A stretch of 64,000 bases of DNA. Origin: Rhizobium terricola (GTDB lineage Bacteria > Pseudomonadota > Alphaproteobacteria > Rhizobiales > Rhizobiaceae). The stretch is from NCBI RefSeq assembly GCF_012927355.1, contig NZ_JABBGK010000003.1, forward strand, positions 124,001-188,000, read 5' to 3'. The notes under the pieces are model-generated. The model was not told where the DNA came from, did no database searches, and was given only the letters and a program-made list of their open reading frames with translations. The position numbers and the translations under genes were made by a program. Numbering within the stretch: position 1 is the stretch's first letter; each line of letters begins with the position of its first letter. Positions 1 to 9,136 of this stretch are shown here, in pieces.

Positions 1-373
1 TCGCCATGGTGGCGGTGCGGTAGCGGTCGATGATGATCGGCGAGTTTTCCAGGATCTCCCAGGCACCCTCAATGATGATGGCAAGCGACAACTTGGCGCC
101 GACGGTGGCGCGGCGCATCATGAGCGTGGCAAGCCCGTAGAACAGAAAGCCGTGGATGATGTGCGAGGGCGTGTACCAGTCACCGATGTGCTGCGAATTG
201 CCGGCAGTGTTGACGCCCGGCTCGAACAGCTTGACGTAACCGCATTCGCAGATCGGGATGCGTCCCATCGCGAAGAGGATCACGATCTGCGCGGCAAGCA
301 GTCCGGCGGCGAGACCGAGCCAAAGGCGCGCGGCGCGCGTGTCGACCGTCGTTGCGATCGGGCCGCCGGTCAT
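1..373 (-). CDS. UPF0314/DUF2585 family membrane protein (3' part outside the window)
   Basis: The reading frame begins at an ATG at 373 and runs off the left edge after about 124 codons, so its C-terminus is missing. The visible part has a hydrophobic segment at about residues 17-37, then a soluble stretch with two cysteines ([14 protein letters not shown]), the segment [20 protein letters not shown] and a glutamate-containing helix ([18 protein letters not shown]). These resemble the rhizobial UPF0314 family as I remember it; function is unknown. Its ATG overlaps the stop of the upstream septation-protein gene by four bases (ATGA), so the two are probably translationally coupled. Family assignment is from memory of the sequence pattern. 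Confidence 0.8.
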   Translation of the reverse strand, partial: MTGGPIATTVDTRAARLWLGLAAGLLAAQIVILFAMGRIPICECGYVKLFEPGVNTAGNSQHIGDWYTPSHIIHGFLFYGLATLMMRRATVGAKLSLAIIIEGAWEILENSPIIIDRYRTATMA

Positions 374-1020
374 TGCACTTTTTCCTCGGCGGTATCTTCG
401 ACCGAGTGACGCATGATCAGCGGCATCTGGGCGAGGGTGAACAGGATAGTGATCGGCATCGTGCCCCAGACCTTGAAGTTCACCCAGGCGGCGTCGGAGA
501 AGTTGCGCCAGACAACTTCGTTAAGGACCGCGAGGAACAGGAAAAACACACCCCAGCGAAGCGTCAGCTTGCGCCAGCCTTCCTCATCGAGGCGGAAGGC
601 AGCATTGAAAACGTAGCCGAGCAAGGATTTTCCGAAGACGAGCCCGCCGAGCAGGACGATGCCGAACAGCGAGTTGACGATGGTGGGCTTCATCTTGATG
701 AACGTTTCGTCCTGCAGCCAGATCGATAGCGATCCGAAGACCATGACCACGACGCCCGAAACGAAAGGCATGATCGGCAGATGGCGGAAGACGATCTTCG
801 AAACGACCAGCGAGGCGACGGTCGCGACCATGAAGAGGGCGGTCGCGATGAACAGCGGGCCGCCGACGGCGGACAGGGCCGGAAACGTCCTGGCCAGCCA
901 CTCGCCACGCAGGTTGCCGAAGAAGAAGACGAGCAGCGGCCCGATCTCCAACGCCATCTTGAGCAGCGGATGATGGCGCTCCTCGGGGGTCGGCTTGGTG
1001 TCGCTCTCGAAATTGCTCAT
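370..1020 (-). CDS. yciB: Septation protein A (YciB/IspZ family inner-membrane protein)
   Basis: A 216-residue polytopic membrane protein with about five to six hydrophobic segments. Family hallmarks are the first segment [14 protein letters not shown], the pattern [20 protein letters not shown], and [20 protein letters not shown] near the C-terminus. YciB/IspZ proteins interact with elongation and division proteins and affect cell-envelope synthesis in enterics. I chose the ATG at 1020 (MSNFES) over an in-frame ATG five codons upstream because it gives the usual family N-terminus. It follows ftsY on the same strand with a 43-base gap and overlaps the UPF0314 gene. Confidence 0.9.
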   Translation of the reverse strand: MSNFESDTKPTPEERHHPLLKMALEIGPLLVFFFGNLRGEWLARTFPALSAVGGPLFIATALFMVATVASLVVSKIVFRHLPIMPFVSGVVVMVFGSLSIWLQDETFIKMKPTIVNSLFGIVLLGGLVFGKSLLGYVFNAAFRLDEEGWRKLTLRWGVFFLFLAVLNEVVWRNFSDAAWVNFKVWGTMPITILFTLAQMPLIMRHSVEDTAEEKVQ

Positions 1021-1063
1021 CGTTTCGTCTTTCAAATCCGTTTTGCTTTACCGCGGTCGCCGT

Positions 1064-2419
1064 TCAATGCGGCAGTCCGGCGATGGCGCTGGCGAAATCT
1101 GCCGCCTCGAAGGGCTCGAGATCGTCGATCCCTTCGCCTACGCCGATGAAATAGACCGGAAGCTTGTGCTTGGCGGCGATGGCGACGAGGATGCCGCCGC
1201 GCGCGGTGCCGTCGAGCTTGGTCATGATCAGCCCGTTGACGCCCGCGATATTGCGGAAGATCTCGACCTGGTTCATGGCGTTCTGCCCGGTCGTGGCGTC
1301 GAGCGTCTGGAGGACGGTGTGCGGGGCGTCGGGGTCGAGCTTGCCCAGAACGCGGACGATCTTTTCGAGTTCGGCCATCAGTTCGGTCTTGTTCTGCAGC
1401 CGGCCAGCCGTGTCGATGATCAGCACGTCGCTCTTTTCGGCCCGCGCCTTTTCGAAGGCATCATAGGCAAGGCCGGCGGCATCGGCGCCAAGCCGGGTGC
1501 CGATGAAGGTCGAGCCGGTGCGGTCGGCCCATATCTTCAACTGTTCGATCGCCGCGGCGCGGAAGGTGTCGCCGGCGGCGAGCATGACCTTCAGGCCGGA
1601 GCCGGAGAGCTTGGCGGCCAGCTTGCCGATCGTCGTCGTCTTGCCGGTTCCGTTGACGCCGACGACCAGGATGACATGCGGCTTGTGGGAGAGGTCGAGC
1701 TCCAGCGGCCTTGCGACCGGTTTCAGCACCTTGGTGATCTCGGCGGCCATGATGCCGGCGACGTCCTCGCCGCTGACGTCCTTGCCGTAGCGCTCGGACG
1801 ACAGCGCGCCGGTGATGCGCATCGCGGTTTCGACGCCGAGGTCGGCCTGGATCAGCAGGTCCTCGAGTTCGTCGAGGGTGTCCTCGTCGAGCTTGCGCTT
1901 GGTGAAGAGCGCCGCGATCTGGCCGGTGAGCTGGGACGAGGTCCGCAAGAGACCCCGGCGCAGCCGCTGGAACCAGGTCAGGCGTTCCTTCGGTGCTGCC
2001 AGTTCCGGCTCCGGGGCTTTTGCCGCGGTGGCAAAACCCTTCGGCAGCGCGATGCCGGTCTCGTCGTCGGAGCGCAGGTCGCCATGGGGGAGATCGGCGG
2101 GCTGTTCGGGCTGCGGCCGGAGTTCTTCTTCCTCCAGATCGGCGCTGTTCGCCGCCGGAGAGGGCTCGAAGGTTTCGGACGCTGCCTCTGCCAGGTCTTC
2201 GCCGGCCTCGACTTCGTCGGTCGCCGGGCCGCCGGCGGTATCCACGACCTCAGGAGCAACAGGGTCCGCCGCCTCCGGCAAGGTTTCCAGCGTTTCGTCG
2301 CGGTCGAGCTGCTCGGCCTTTTCGACGAGTTCGGCGAAGTCTTCCTTCGGTGCGGTCGCGTCGGCCGCCGGCTTTTCCTTGCCGAAGGTGAAGACTTTCT
2401 TGATGAAGCCGAGCGCCAT
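1064..2419 (-). CDS. ftsY: Signal recognition particle receptor FtsY
   Basis: SRP receptor GTPase that docks ribosome-SRP complexes at the inner membrane for co-translational insertion. The 451-residue protein has an acidic, low-complexity A region (about residues 15-150), then the N domain and the G domain. Visible G motifs are GVNGTGKTTTIGKLA, DTFRAAAIEQLKIW, DTAGRLQNK and TKLDGTARGG. The protein ends with the conserved GEGIDDLEPFEAADFASAI segment. It sits 17 bases downstream of mtaB and before the septation gene, on the same strand. Its partner Ffh is also in this window at 6594. Confidence 0.97.
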   Translation of the reverse strand: MALGFIKKVFTFGKEKPAADATAPKEDFAELVEKAEQLDRDETLETLPEAADPVAPEVVDTAGGPATDEVEAGEDLAEAASETFEPSPAANSADLEEEELRPQPEQPADLPHGDLRSDDETGIALPKGFATAAKAPEPELAAPKERLTWFQRLRRGLLRTSSQLTGQIAALFTKRKLDEDTLDELEDLLIQADLGVETAMRITGALSSERYGKDVSGEDVAGIMAAEITKVLKPVARPLELDLSHKPHVILVVGVNGTGKTTTIGKLAAKLSGSGLKVMLAAGDTFRAAAIEQLKIWADRTGSTFIGTRLGADAAGLAYDAFEKARAEKSDVLIIDTAGRLQNKTELMAELEKIVRVLGKLDPDAPHTVLQTLDATTGQNAMNQVEIFRNIAGVNGLIMTKLDGTARGGILVAIAAKHKLPVYFIGVGEGIDDLEPFEAADFASAIAGLPH

Positions 2420-2436
2420 GGAAGCTGTCCGTTCTG

Positions 2437-3711
2437 TCAGGCGGCCGAAGCGGCCGCCGGTTGCATGTCGAGATGGCGGCCGTTGTGGCCGGTGATCGTC
2501 ACCGTCGCAAGGCTGCGGGGTGCAAGGCCCGGCGCTGCGACCAGCGTGAAGTTCTCCGTATGGGCCATCCCGGTCATTTCGACAAGGATGGTCTGGCGCG
2601 TCCCGACCATCGAGGCGAGATGCCGCGCCTGCAGGCGCTCCGCCGTCGCTCGGAGAGAGGCGGCCCGCTCCTTGACCAGGCGGCGGTCGAGCTGAGGCAT
2701 TCGGGCGGCCGGTGTGCCGGGGCGAGGGCTGTAAGGAAAGACGTGCAGCTGGGCGATGCCGATCTCCTCCGCAAGGCTTGCGGAGTTGGCGGCCATATCT
2801 TCCGTTTCCGTCGGGAAGCCGGCGATCATGTCGGCGCCGAAGCTCATGGCGGGGCGCAGCCGGCGGACCTGTTCGGCAAAGGCGATCGCATCGGCGCGCG
2901 AATGCCGGCGCTTCATGCGCTTCAGGATCATGTCGTCGCCGTGCTGCAGCGACAGATGCAGGTGCGGCATGAATCGGGGTTCATCGGCGATGAGATCGAA
3001 GAGATGCCGATCGGCCTCGATGCCGTCGATCGACGAGAGGCGCAGCCGGGCGATCTCCGGCACCTGCTTCAGGAGTGTTCGGGCCAGCAGCCCGAGCGTC
3101 GGGCTGCCCGGCAGGTCCGCGCCGTAGCTGGTGGCGTCGACGCCGGTCAGCACCACCTCGCGATAACCGTTCGCCACCAGCTTGCGGGCCTGGTCGACGA
3201 TCGCCCCCATGGGGACGGAACGGGAATTGCCGCGGCCGAAGGGGATGATGCAGAAGGTGCAGCGATGATCGCAGCCGTTCTGGACCTGAATGAAGGCACG
3301 GACATGTCCGTCGATGTGGCCGACCAGCTGGGGAGCTGTTTCGGTCACGCTCATGATGTCGTTTACGCGCAGCTTTTCCTCGGCCGCGACGCCGAAATCG
3401 GGCAGTGCCCGATAATGTTCGGCCTTCAGCTTCTCCTCGTTGCCCAGGACGGCGTCGACCTCGGGCATGGCGGCAAAGCCGGCCGCGTCGGTTTGCGCGG
3501 CACAGCCGGTGACGATGATGCGGGCTTTGGGATTGTCACGGCGGGCGCGGCGGATCGCCTGGCGGGCCTGGCGCACGGCCTCGCCGGTCACGGCGCAGGT
3601 GTTGATCAGAACGGCATTGTCGAGCCCGGCTTTCGCCGCCTCGGCCTTCATCACTTCGGATTCGTAGGTGTTCAGCCGGCATCCGAAGGTGATGACGTCG
3701 ACGCCGCTCAC
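2437..3711 (-). CDS. mtaB: tRNA t6A37 methylthiotransferase MtaB (radical SAM)
   Basis: Adds a methylthio group to t6A37 of tRNA, giving ms2t6A. The 424-residue protein has an N-terminal UPF0004 domain starting [16 protein letters not shown], a radical-SAM CxxxCxxC cluster motif ([17 protein letters not shown], near residues 145-160) and a C-terminal TRAM-like region. The two-cluster architecture with 'GCRLNTYES' separates MtaB from MiaB. I place the start at the GTG at 3711, which overlaps the dapF stop as GTGA; a longer frame upstream lies entirely inside dapF. The order dapF-mtaB-ftsY matches what I recall from rhizobia. Confidence 0.93.
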   Translation of the reverse strand: MSGVDVITFGCRLNTYESEVMKAEAAKAGLDNAVLINTCAVTGEAVRQARQAIRRARRDNPKARIIVTGCAAQTDAAGFAAMPEVDAVLGNEEKLKAEHYRALPDFGVAAEEKLRVNDIMSVTETAPQLVGHIDGHVRAFIQVQNGCDHRCTFCIIPFGRGNSRSVPMGAIVDQARKLVANGYREVVLTGVDATSYGADLPGSPTLGLLARTLLKQVPEIARLRLSSIDGIEADRHLFDLIADEPRFMPHLHLSLQHGDDMILKRMKRRHSRADAIAFAEQVRRLRPAMSFGADMIAGFPTETEDMAANSASLAEEIGIAQLHVFPYSPRPGTPAARMPQLDRRLVKERAASLRATAERLQARHLASMVGTRQTILVEMTGMAHTENFTLVAAPGLAPRSLATVTITGHNGRHLDMQPAAASAA

Positions 3712-4628
3712 GTCGCCAAGGCTCCGGCTGCATCGGCGCCGGTGTCGGGGTCCCGTTGCCAGCTTCCTGTCTGGGGATCGAGATGGCCGGACCATTCCCA
3801 TTCGGCCGGGCCGGTCATGACGACGCGATCATTGTGATCGCGCCATTCAATGATCAGCGGCTGGCCGCTCGGGCTGGAGGCCACATCGATGGTGACCTTG
3901 CGGCCCGTGCGGCCGGTTCGGGCGGCGGAGACGCCTGCGGCGCAGGCGGCGGATCCGCAGGCCAGCGTGAGCCCGGCGCCGCGCTCCCAGGTCCGGGTGC
4001 GAAGGGTGTCCTTGCCCGTCACCTGGGCCAGCGTGATGTTGGCCTTTTCCGGAAACATCGGGTGGTTTTCGAGAAGCGGGCCGAAGCGCTCGAGCTCGAA
4101 GCTCATCGGGTCGCGATCGACCCAGAAGATCGCGTGCGGATTGCCCATGGAGGCGACCGAGGGGGAGTGGAGGATCGGTGCGTCGATCGGGCCGATCTGA
4201 AGCTCGATCCGGCTGGTGTCATGGAATTCTTCCGACAGCGGGATGCGGTCCCATTCGAAGACGGGCTTGCCCATGTCGACGGAGATCATACCGTCCTCGT
4301 GCTCGACGGCATTGAGGATCCCGGCCAGCGTGTGGAAGGTGAAGGTCTTGCGGCCGGTCTCGGCGGAGAGCGCCTGGACGACGCAACGCGTGCCGTTGCC
4401 GCAGGCCTGGGCGCGCGTGCCGTCGCAATTGATGATGTCGATCCAGGCGTCGGTGCCTTCGATCTTCGGATCGTGGATCGCCATGATCTGGTCGAAGCTG
4501 GTCTGCGGATCGGCGGCCAGCGCAATCGCAGCCTCGGGCGTCACGGTGTCCTTGCAGCCGCGCATGTCGACGACCAGAATCTTGTTGCCAAGTCCGTTCA
4601 TCTTCGCGAATTCGACCATCGATGCCAT
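3708..4628 (-). CDS. dapF: Diaminopimelate epimerase
   Basis: Converts LL- to meso-diaminopimelate for lysine and peptidoglycan synthesis, in the cytoplasm. The 306-residue frame begins [21 protein letters not shown]. The two catalytic cysteines lie in [10 protein letters not shown] (about residue 75) and [14 protein letters not shown] (about residue 225), the cofactor-independent racemase pair. I start at the ATG at 4628; another ATG three codons later is possible. A longer in-frame extension upstream is low-complexity and lacks family similarity. It is the first gene of the dapF-mtaB-ftsY group. Confidence 0.96.
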   Translation of the reverse strand: MASMVEFAKMNGLGNKILVVDMRGCKDTVTPEAAIALAADPQTSFDQIMAIHDPKIEGTDAWIDIINCDGTRAQACGNGTRCVVQALSAETGRKTFTFHTLAGILNAVEHEDGMISVDMGKPVFEWDRIPLSEEFHDTSRIELQIGPIDAPILHSPSVASMGNPHAIFWVDRDPMSFELERFGPLLENHPMFPEKANITLAQVTGKDTLRTRTWERGAGLTLACGSAACAAGVSAARTGRTGRKVTIDVASSPSGQPLIIEWRDHNDRVVMTGPAEWEWSGHLDPQTGSWQRDPDTGADAAGALAT

Positions 4629-5023
4629 CTGCTCATTCCCCAGTGTCTTCGGGCTTATATGGCGGAAACCGCCGGAAATTACCAGTGTCGGGGGCAAGGG
4701 AGGCTGCCGCGATGTGCGTGGCAGGGCGGTGATTTTCGGGAATGCATGCCAAAACCCCCGGCCGGCCCTCACGCCCCCCGGTTTTGCCATCGTTTCCTTC
4801 TTGCCCCAGTCGAACTTGAGCGGACGGGGCGCCTTTGGCTGCCGCGTAAGACAAAAATTCTAGATGGAGCCCGAAGGTGCCCCGTTCTGCGGTTTTGCCC
4901 CGCGACTTAGGTCGCTCTGCGAACGACCGGCGTTCTTGAGAATTTCCGGGCGGTGCCCGGCACTTGCCGGCGGACGGGGATATTTGCGCGGGCGTAGATA
5001 CGGGGCGTTTGCGAACTTGGTTG

Positions 5024-5052
5024 TGGATCCTCGGGCTTGACCCGAGGATCCA
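5024..5052. repeat. Dispersed palindromic unit, copy 1
   Basis: Perfect inverted repeat: arm TGGATCCTCGGG (5024-5035), loop CTTGA, arm CCCGAGGATCCA (5041-5052). The same core (ATCCTCGGG/CCCGAGGAT) recurs at 19382-19404, and a variant occurs at 19498-19520, always outside genes. Rhizobial chromosomes carry families of short intergenic palindromes; I have not matched this to a named family. Confidence 0.75.
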
Positions 5053-5190
5053 TGCACGAACCCCACCTCTGCCCTGGCCTTCTTGCGCGATAACCAGTGA
5101 ACCCGGAGGTTGACCTTGAGCTTGGGGTCGCGTCGCATGGATCTTCCGCGAGATCGGGGCGTCCGGCGCCGAACATGCCCGCACGACCGA

Positions 5191-5220
5191 CAAGCCCGGG
5201 CGCCAGGTCGCCCGGGCTTG
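5191..5220 (-). terminator. Stem-loop downstream of the metallo-beta-lactamase-fold gene
   Basis: Perfect 12-bp stem CAAGCCCGGGCG / CGCCCGGGCTTG with a 6-base loop, 46 bases past the stop of the minus-strand gene at 5266. There is no long U-run after it on that strand, so it may be a weak terminator or a transcript-stabilising hairpin. Confidence 0.45.
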
Positions 5221-5265
5221 AAAGTAAGGCGGTCGGGATGAATGGCGAAACGTCGCCGACGGAAA

Positions 5266-6270
5266 TCACACCGCGGGCACGTCGAAGATCTCACCGGCGC
5301 GCAAAGGGCGGAAGCGGGCGGGGGAGACGGCGTGGGCGGTGAGTGCGTCGGCCAAGTGCTCGACCGGGGCTTCGATTGCCTCGTCGGTCAGCTGGAAGGT
5401 GCCGAAGTGGTGGCCGACGGCAAAGGCCGCGTTGGCGAGGCGCATGCCGATTACGGCTTCCTCCGGATTCTGGTGCTGACCTTTCATGAACCAACGCGGC
5501 TCATAGGCGCCGATCGGCAGGATGGCGAGACGGAAGGCGCCGTGCTTTTCGGCCGCGGCGCGATAGTTGATGCCATCGTGGAAGCCGGTGTCGCCGATGT
5601 GATAGATCCGGCCCGCAGGGGTCTCGAGCACAAAGGCGGCCCAGAGCGCCATGCGGCGATCGCCGATGCCGCGCGCCGACCAGTGGTGGCAGGGCTCGGC
5701 ATGAAGGGTGACGCCGTCAGCGATCACGAGGTTGTCGCCCCAGTCCATCGTGTCGATCCGTGCCTCGGCAAGGCGCGGGCGCATGATGACGTCGTTGCCA
5801 AGCGGCGTGACGATGCGGGGGCGGTGGACCTTCTGGAGGCGGGCGAGCGTCTCGAGGTCGAGATGGTCGTAGTGGTTGTGGGTCACGAGCACGAGATCGA
5901 TCGGCGGCAGGGCATCGAAGGCGATGCCCGGCTCGATCACGCGTTTCGGTCCGGCGAAGGAAAAAGGACTGGCGCGCGGCGACCAGACCGGATCGGTCAG
6001 GATGTTGAGGCCGGCAACCTGGATCAGCAGGGAGGCATGGCCGATCATCGTGACGCGAAGATCCTCGCCATCGACCCGTTCGCACGACGGGGCTTGCTCG
6101 CGCCTCAAGGGTATGCGCTTGGGCCAGCGGGCGCGCTGGCCGTTGGTCTTCCATTTCCACAGATCGGCCAGATTACCGGGTTCCACCCCTTCCGGGTTGA
6201 AGAAACGGGTACCGTCGAAATGATCGGTCACGGGACCTTGGTAATAGGGATTTGCGGATCTGCTCGCCAT
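5266..6270 (-). CDS. Metallo-beta-lactamase-fold hydrolase (RomA / NAPE-PLD-like)
   Basis: A 334-residue protein with the metal-binding signature VLVTHNHYDHLD (about residue 125) and the preceding core strand VTMIGHASLLIQVAGLNILTDPVWSPRASP. The 'TDPVWSPRASPFSF' block is typical of the UlaG/NAPE-phospholipase-D-like branch that includes proteins annotated RomA. Substrate is unknown. No signal peptide is seen, so it is probably cytoplasmic. I start at the ATG at 6270 (MASRSANPYYQG), which matches the usual family N-terminus; an upstream extension of 50 codons is basic low-complexity sequence. It stands alone, divergent from ffh. Confidence 0.85.
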   Translation of the reverse strand: MASRSANPYYQGPVTDHFDGTRFFNPEGVEPGNLADLWKWKTNGQRARWPKRIPLRREQAPSCERVDGEDLRVTMIGHASLLIQVAGLNILTDPVWSPRASPFSFAGPKRVIEPGIAFDALPPIDLVLVTHNHYDHLDLETLARLQKVHRPRIVTPLGNDVIMRPRLAEARIDTMDWGDNLVIADGVTLHAEPCHHWSARGIGDRRMALWAAFVLETPAGRIYHIGDTGFHDGINYRAAAEKHGAFRLAILPIGAYEPRWFMKGQHQNPEEAVIGMRLANAAFAVGHHFGTFQLTDEAIEAPVEHLADALTAHAVSPARFRPLRAGEIFDVPAV

Positions 6271-6593
6271 GGTCCACCGTGATGGTTGTCTGAAGCCCAA
6301 GATCTGGGGTGCGGGGAGCCGCTTGCAAAGGGTCACGCGGGCGGCAAGGCCGATTTTCCCGTGAAGCCTTGACTTTCTGGGGCTTTTCCTGTTTATCGCC
6401 CTCAATCTGCGACGAGACATGCACTCCGAGCCGCCGACCGGGACCCGAAAAGGTATAAAGAGATCCCGGAGGTCAACACCCGACAGCGCGATGCGCCCTC
6501 GGGTGGTTTTTGGCTTTGCGTCTTGTTTTCAGCGCGGAAAAGACCAACGTTTCGGGAACCCGTGACGCAACCCGAAACGACAAGGAAGAGCCG
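6271..6593. promoter_or_regulatory. Divergent intergenic region between the MBL-fold gene and ffh
   Basis: The 323-base gap should hold promoters for both flanking genes. On the plus strand TTGACT at 6369-6374 is followed after exactly 17 bases by TTTATC (6392-6397), a weak sigma-70-like pair that would leave a leader of about 190 bases before ffh. TATAAA at 6454-6459 has no good -35 partner. No gene is visible. Confidence 0.3.
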
Positions 6594-8168
6594 ATGTTCG
6601 AAAACCTCCAGGACCGCCTTGGTTCCATTTTGAATGGACTGACCGGCCGTGGCGCATTGTCGGAAGCCGATGTTTCCGCGGCGCTGCGCGAGGTGCGCCG
6701 TGCGCTTCTGGAAGCCGACGTGGCGCTCGAAGTCGTGCGCTCCTTCACGGATCGCGTCCGTGATAAGGCCGTCGGCGCGGCCGTCGTGAAATCGATCAAG
6801 CCCGGCCAGATGGTCGTCAAGATCGTCCATGACGAACTCGTCGAGATGCTCGGCAACGACGGCGTCGGCGTCGATCTCGCCGCCGCCGCCCCGGTCGTCA
6901 TCATGATGGTCGGCCTGCAGGGCTCGGGCAAGACGACCACGTCTGCCAAGGTCGCCAAGCGGCTGACCGACCGCGAGAAGAAGAAGGTCCTTCTCGCATC
7001 GCTCGACACGCGGCGTCCGGCAGCCCAGGAACAGCTTCGCCAGCTCGGGCAGCAGACCGGCATCGACGTCCTGCCGATTATCGCCGGCCAGTCCCCGACC
7101 GACATCGCCAGCCGCGCCGTGCAGGCTGCCAAGCTCGGCGGTCACGACGTCGTCATCCTCGACACCGCGGGCCGTACGCATATCGACGAGCCCTTGATGG
7201 TCGAGATGGCCGACATCAAGAAGAATTCGCGGCCGCATGAAATCCTGCTGGTCGCCGATGCGCTGACCGGTCAGGACGCCGTCAACCTGGCGCGCAACTT
7301 CGACGAACGCGTCGGCATAACCGGCCTTGTGCTCACCCGCATGGACGGCGACGGTCGTGGCGGTGCGGCGCTATCGATGCGCGCCGTCACCGGCAAGCCG
7401 ATCAAGCTGATCGGCGTCGGCGAGAAGATGACGGAGCTCGAGGAGTTCCATCCGCGGCGCATCGCCGACCGCATCCTCGGCATGGGCGACATCGTCTCGC
7501 TGGTCGAGAAGGCGGCTGAGAATATCGACGCCGAAAAGGCGGCCGCCATGGCCGCCAAGATGGCCAAGGGCAAGTTCGACCTCAACGACCTCGCCGACCA
7601 GTTGAGCCAGATGCAGAAGATGGGCGGCATGGGCGGCATCATGGGGCTGATGCCCGGCATGGCCGGCATGAAGGACAAGATGGCCGCCGCCGGCCTGGAC
7701 GACAAGCTGTTCAAGCGGCAGATGGCGATCATCTCCTCGATGACCAAGGCCGAACGCTCCAATCCGGACCTGCTCAAGCATTCCCGCAAGAAGCGCATCG
7801 CTGCCGGTTCCGGCACCGATGCCGCCGAGATCAACAAGCTTCTCAAGATGCACCGCCAGATGGCCGACATGATGAAGATGATGGGCGGCAAGGGCAAAGG
7901 CGGCATGATGAAGCAGATGATGGGCGGCCTTGCCTCGAAGATGGGCCTTGGCGGGCTCGGTGGCATGGGCGGCATGCCCGATCTGTCCAGCATGGATCCG
8001 AAGCAGCTCGAGGCGCTTGCCAAACAGGCCGAGGCGGCAGGCCTCAAGCCGCCGCCGGGTCTTGGCGGCATGGGCGGTCTGCCAGGTCTCGGTGGTGGCC
8101 TGCCGGGCCTCGGCGGCGCGAAACTTCCCGGACTGGGCGGCCTGCCGGGCCTGCCGAAGAAGAAGTGA
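6594..8168 (+). CDS. ffh: Signal recognition particle protein Ffh
   Basis: GTPase subunit of SRP; with 4.5S RNA it binds signal sequences and delivers ribosomes to FtsY. The 524-residue protein begins MFENLQDRLGSILNGLTGRG (N domain). G motifs are GLQGSGKTTTSAKVAKRL, DTRRPAAQEQLRQL, DTAGRTHID and TRMDGDGRGGAAL. From about residue 330 onward it is very rich in methionine (M domain, MGGMGGIMGLMPGMAG and MKMMGGKGKGGMMKQMM), with a glycine/leucine/proline tail longer than in E. coli. It starts the ffh-chorismate mutase-rpsP-rimM-trmD cluster. Confidence 0.97.
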   Translation: MFENLQDRLGSILNGLTGRGALSEADVSAALREVRRALLEADVALEVVRSFTDRVRDKAVGAAVVKSIKPGQMVVKIVHDELVEMLGNDGVGVDLAAAAPVVIMMVGLQGSGKTTTSAKVAKRLTDREKKKVLLASLDTRRPAAQEQLRQLGQQTGIDVLPIIAGQSPTDIASRAVQAAKLGGHDVVILDTAGRTHIDEPLMVEMADIKKNSRPHEILLVADALTGQDAVNLARNFDERVGITGLVLTRMDGDGRGGAALSMRAVTGKPIKLIGVGEKMTELEEFHPRRIADRILGMGDIVSLVEKAAENIDAEKAAAMAAKMAKGKFDLNDLADQLSQMQKMGGMGGIMGLMPGMAGMKDKMAAAGLDDKLFKRQMAIISSMTKAERSNPDLLKHSRKKRIAAGSGTDAAEINKLLKMHRQMADMMKMMGGKGKGGMMKQMMGGLASKMGLGGLGGMGGMPDLSSMDPKQLEALAKQAEAAGLKPPPGLGGMGGLPGLGGGLPGLGGAKLPGLGGLPGLPKKK

Positions 8169-8181
8169 GGAAGCCAGACCG

Positions 8182-8502
8182 ATGACCGAACAGACCGTCA
8201 AGGAACAGCTTTCCGGCTATCGCCAGTCGATCGACAACATCGACGCGGCGCTGGTCCACATGCTGGCCGAACGCTTTCGCTGCACCAAGGCAGTCGGCGT
8301 GCTCAAGGCCAAATACGATCTGCCGCCGGCCGACCCGGCGCGCGAGGAATACCAGATCGCCCGACTGCGCCGGCTGGCCCAGGACGCCAATCTGGATCCG
8401 GATTTCGCCGAGAAGTTTCTGAACTTCATCATCACGGAAGTCATCCGGCATCATGAAGCCATTGCCGCCGATCTCGGCGGCGTCACCGAAAAGGCCGTCT
8501 GA
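8182..8502 (+). CDS. Chorismate mutase (AroQ type)
   Basis: A 106-residue, all-helical monofunctional AroQ-class chorismate mutase converting chorismate to prephenate for Phe/Tyr synthesis. Family residues are visible in order: the N-terminal arginine in YRQSIDNIDAALVHMLAERF, the second arginine/lysine region RCTKAVGVLKAKYDLPPADPAREEYQ, and the C-terminal NFIITEVIRHHEAIA helix. It lies 13 bases after ffh, so probably in the same transcript. The stop codon sits in the loop of a perfect 7-bp hairpin (8493-8509), the first of four hairpins leading into rpsP. Confidence 0.92.
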   Translation: MTEQTVKEQLSGYRQSIDNIDAALVHMLAERFRCTKAVGVLKAKYDLPPADPAREEYQIARLRRLAQDANLDPDFAEKFLNFIITEVIRHHEAIAADLGGVTEKAV

Positions 8503-8607
8503 GACGGTCTCGTCAGAACGGGGCCGTCGCAAGACGGTCGCAACAGCATGCCCGGGACCACCGCAAGGCAGTCCCGACAAGAACCCCGGACCGCCGGAAG
8601 GCGGCCC
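8493..8607 (+). promoter_or_regulatory. Four tandem GNRA-type hairpins in the rpsP leader
   Basis: Four short hairpins follow one another about every 30 bases. H1 8493-8509: GGCCGTC-TGA-GACGGTC, its loop being the chorismate mutase stop codon. H2 8522-8539: GGCCGTC-GCAA-GACGGTC. H3 8554-8575: GGGAC...CC-GCAA-GG...GTCCC. H4 8588-8607: GGaCCGCC-GGAA-GGCGGcCC. H2-H4 have GNRA tetraloops and the tails of H3 and H4 share ACAAGAACC. The array ends 24 bases before the rpsP ATG. It may be a ribosomal-protein leader or a processing/stability element; I know of no named motif that fits. Confidence 0.55.
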
Positions 8608-8631
8608 TAACAAGAACCAAGGAGTAAACCC

Positions 8632-9006
8632 ATGTCCCTCAAGATTCGTCTCGCCCGTGGCGGTTCCAAGAAGCGTCCCTACTACCAGATCGTCGTTGCC
8701 GACGCCCGCTCGCCGCGTGACGGCCGTTTCCTCGAGAAGGTCGGTTCGTGGAACCCGATGCTCGGCAAGGACAACGAAAAGCGCGTCGAGCTGAACGTCG
8801 ATCGCATCAAGGATTGGCTGGCCAAGGGCGCACAGCCGACCGACCGCGTCCTGCGCTTCCTCGCTGAAGCCGGCATCGCAACGCGCGACGCCCGCAGCAA
8901 CCCGGAAAAGGCAAAGCCGGGCAAGAAGGCGATCGAGCGCGTCAAGGAAAAGGAAATGAAGGCTGCCGAAGCCGCTGCTGCCGCTGCCGAAGCCGCTGCA
9001 GAATAA
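8632..9006 (+). CDS. rpsP: 30S ribosomal protein S16
   Basis: Starts [24 protein letters not shown], the diagnostic S16 N-terminus, followed by [14 protein letters not shown] and [16 protein letters not shown]. At 124 residues it is longer than the E. coli protein (about 82) owing to a lysine/alanine/glutamate-rich tail (about residues 90-124), as is usual in rhizobia. A clear ribosome-binding site (AAGGAG) precedes the ATG. It is followed by a strong intrinsic terminator, so S16 transcription may be partly uncoupled from rimM-trmD. Confidence 0.98.
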   Translation: MSLKIRLARGGSKKRPYYQIVVADARSPRDGRFLEKVGSWNPMLGKDNEKRVELNVDRIKDWLAKGAQPTDRVLRFLAEAGIATRDARSNPEKAKPGKKAIERVKEKEMKAAEAAAAAAEAAAE

Positions 9007-9031
9007 GTTACGGCGCTTTCCGTAATTTCCG

Positions 9032-9062
9032 ACGGGCGGCAGGCTTCCTGCCGCCCGTTTTC
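9032..9062 (+). terminator. Intrinsic terminator after rpsP
   Basis: Perfect 12-bp stem ACGGGCGGCAGG / CCTGCCGCCCGT with a CTT loop, followed by TTTTCTGTTT. It lies 26 bases beyond the rpsP stop. Confidence 0.85.
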
Positions 9063-9136
9063 TGTTTCCCATTCTTCCCGCTTCGCCGTAAAAGGAGCGA
9101 GGATCCCAATTTTTCCGACCGGAACAGACCGAAACG

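Larger units (their letters stand above)
4629..5265. other. 637-base intergenic region with two strong inverted repeats
   Basis: No convincing gene was found here. Several overlapping frames exist but none has recognisable protein character. The region holds a perfect 12-bp palindromic unit at 5024-5052 and a second perfect 12-bp stem at 5191-5220, annotated separately. It probably also contains the dapF promoter, which I could not pinpoint. Confidence 0.6.

Noticed and set aside
995-2695. Long plus-strand frame opposite ftsY and mtaB
   Set aside because: Antisense of well-identified genes; no domain or ribosome-binding site.
8493-8607. Possible CRISPR-like repeat array
   Set aside because: The units are non-identical short hairpins with no unique spacers of constant length and no cas genes nearby; an RNA leader explains them better.
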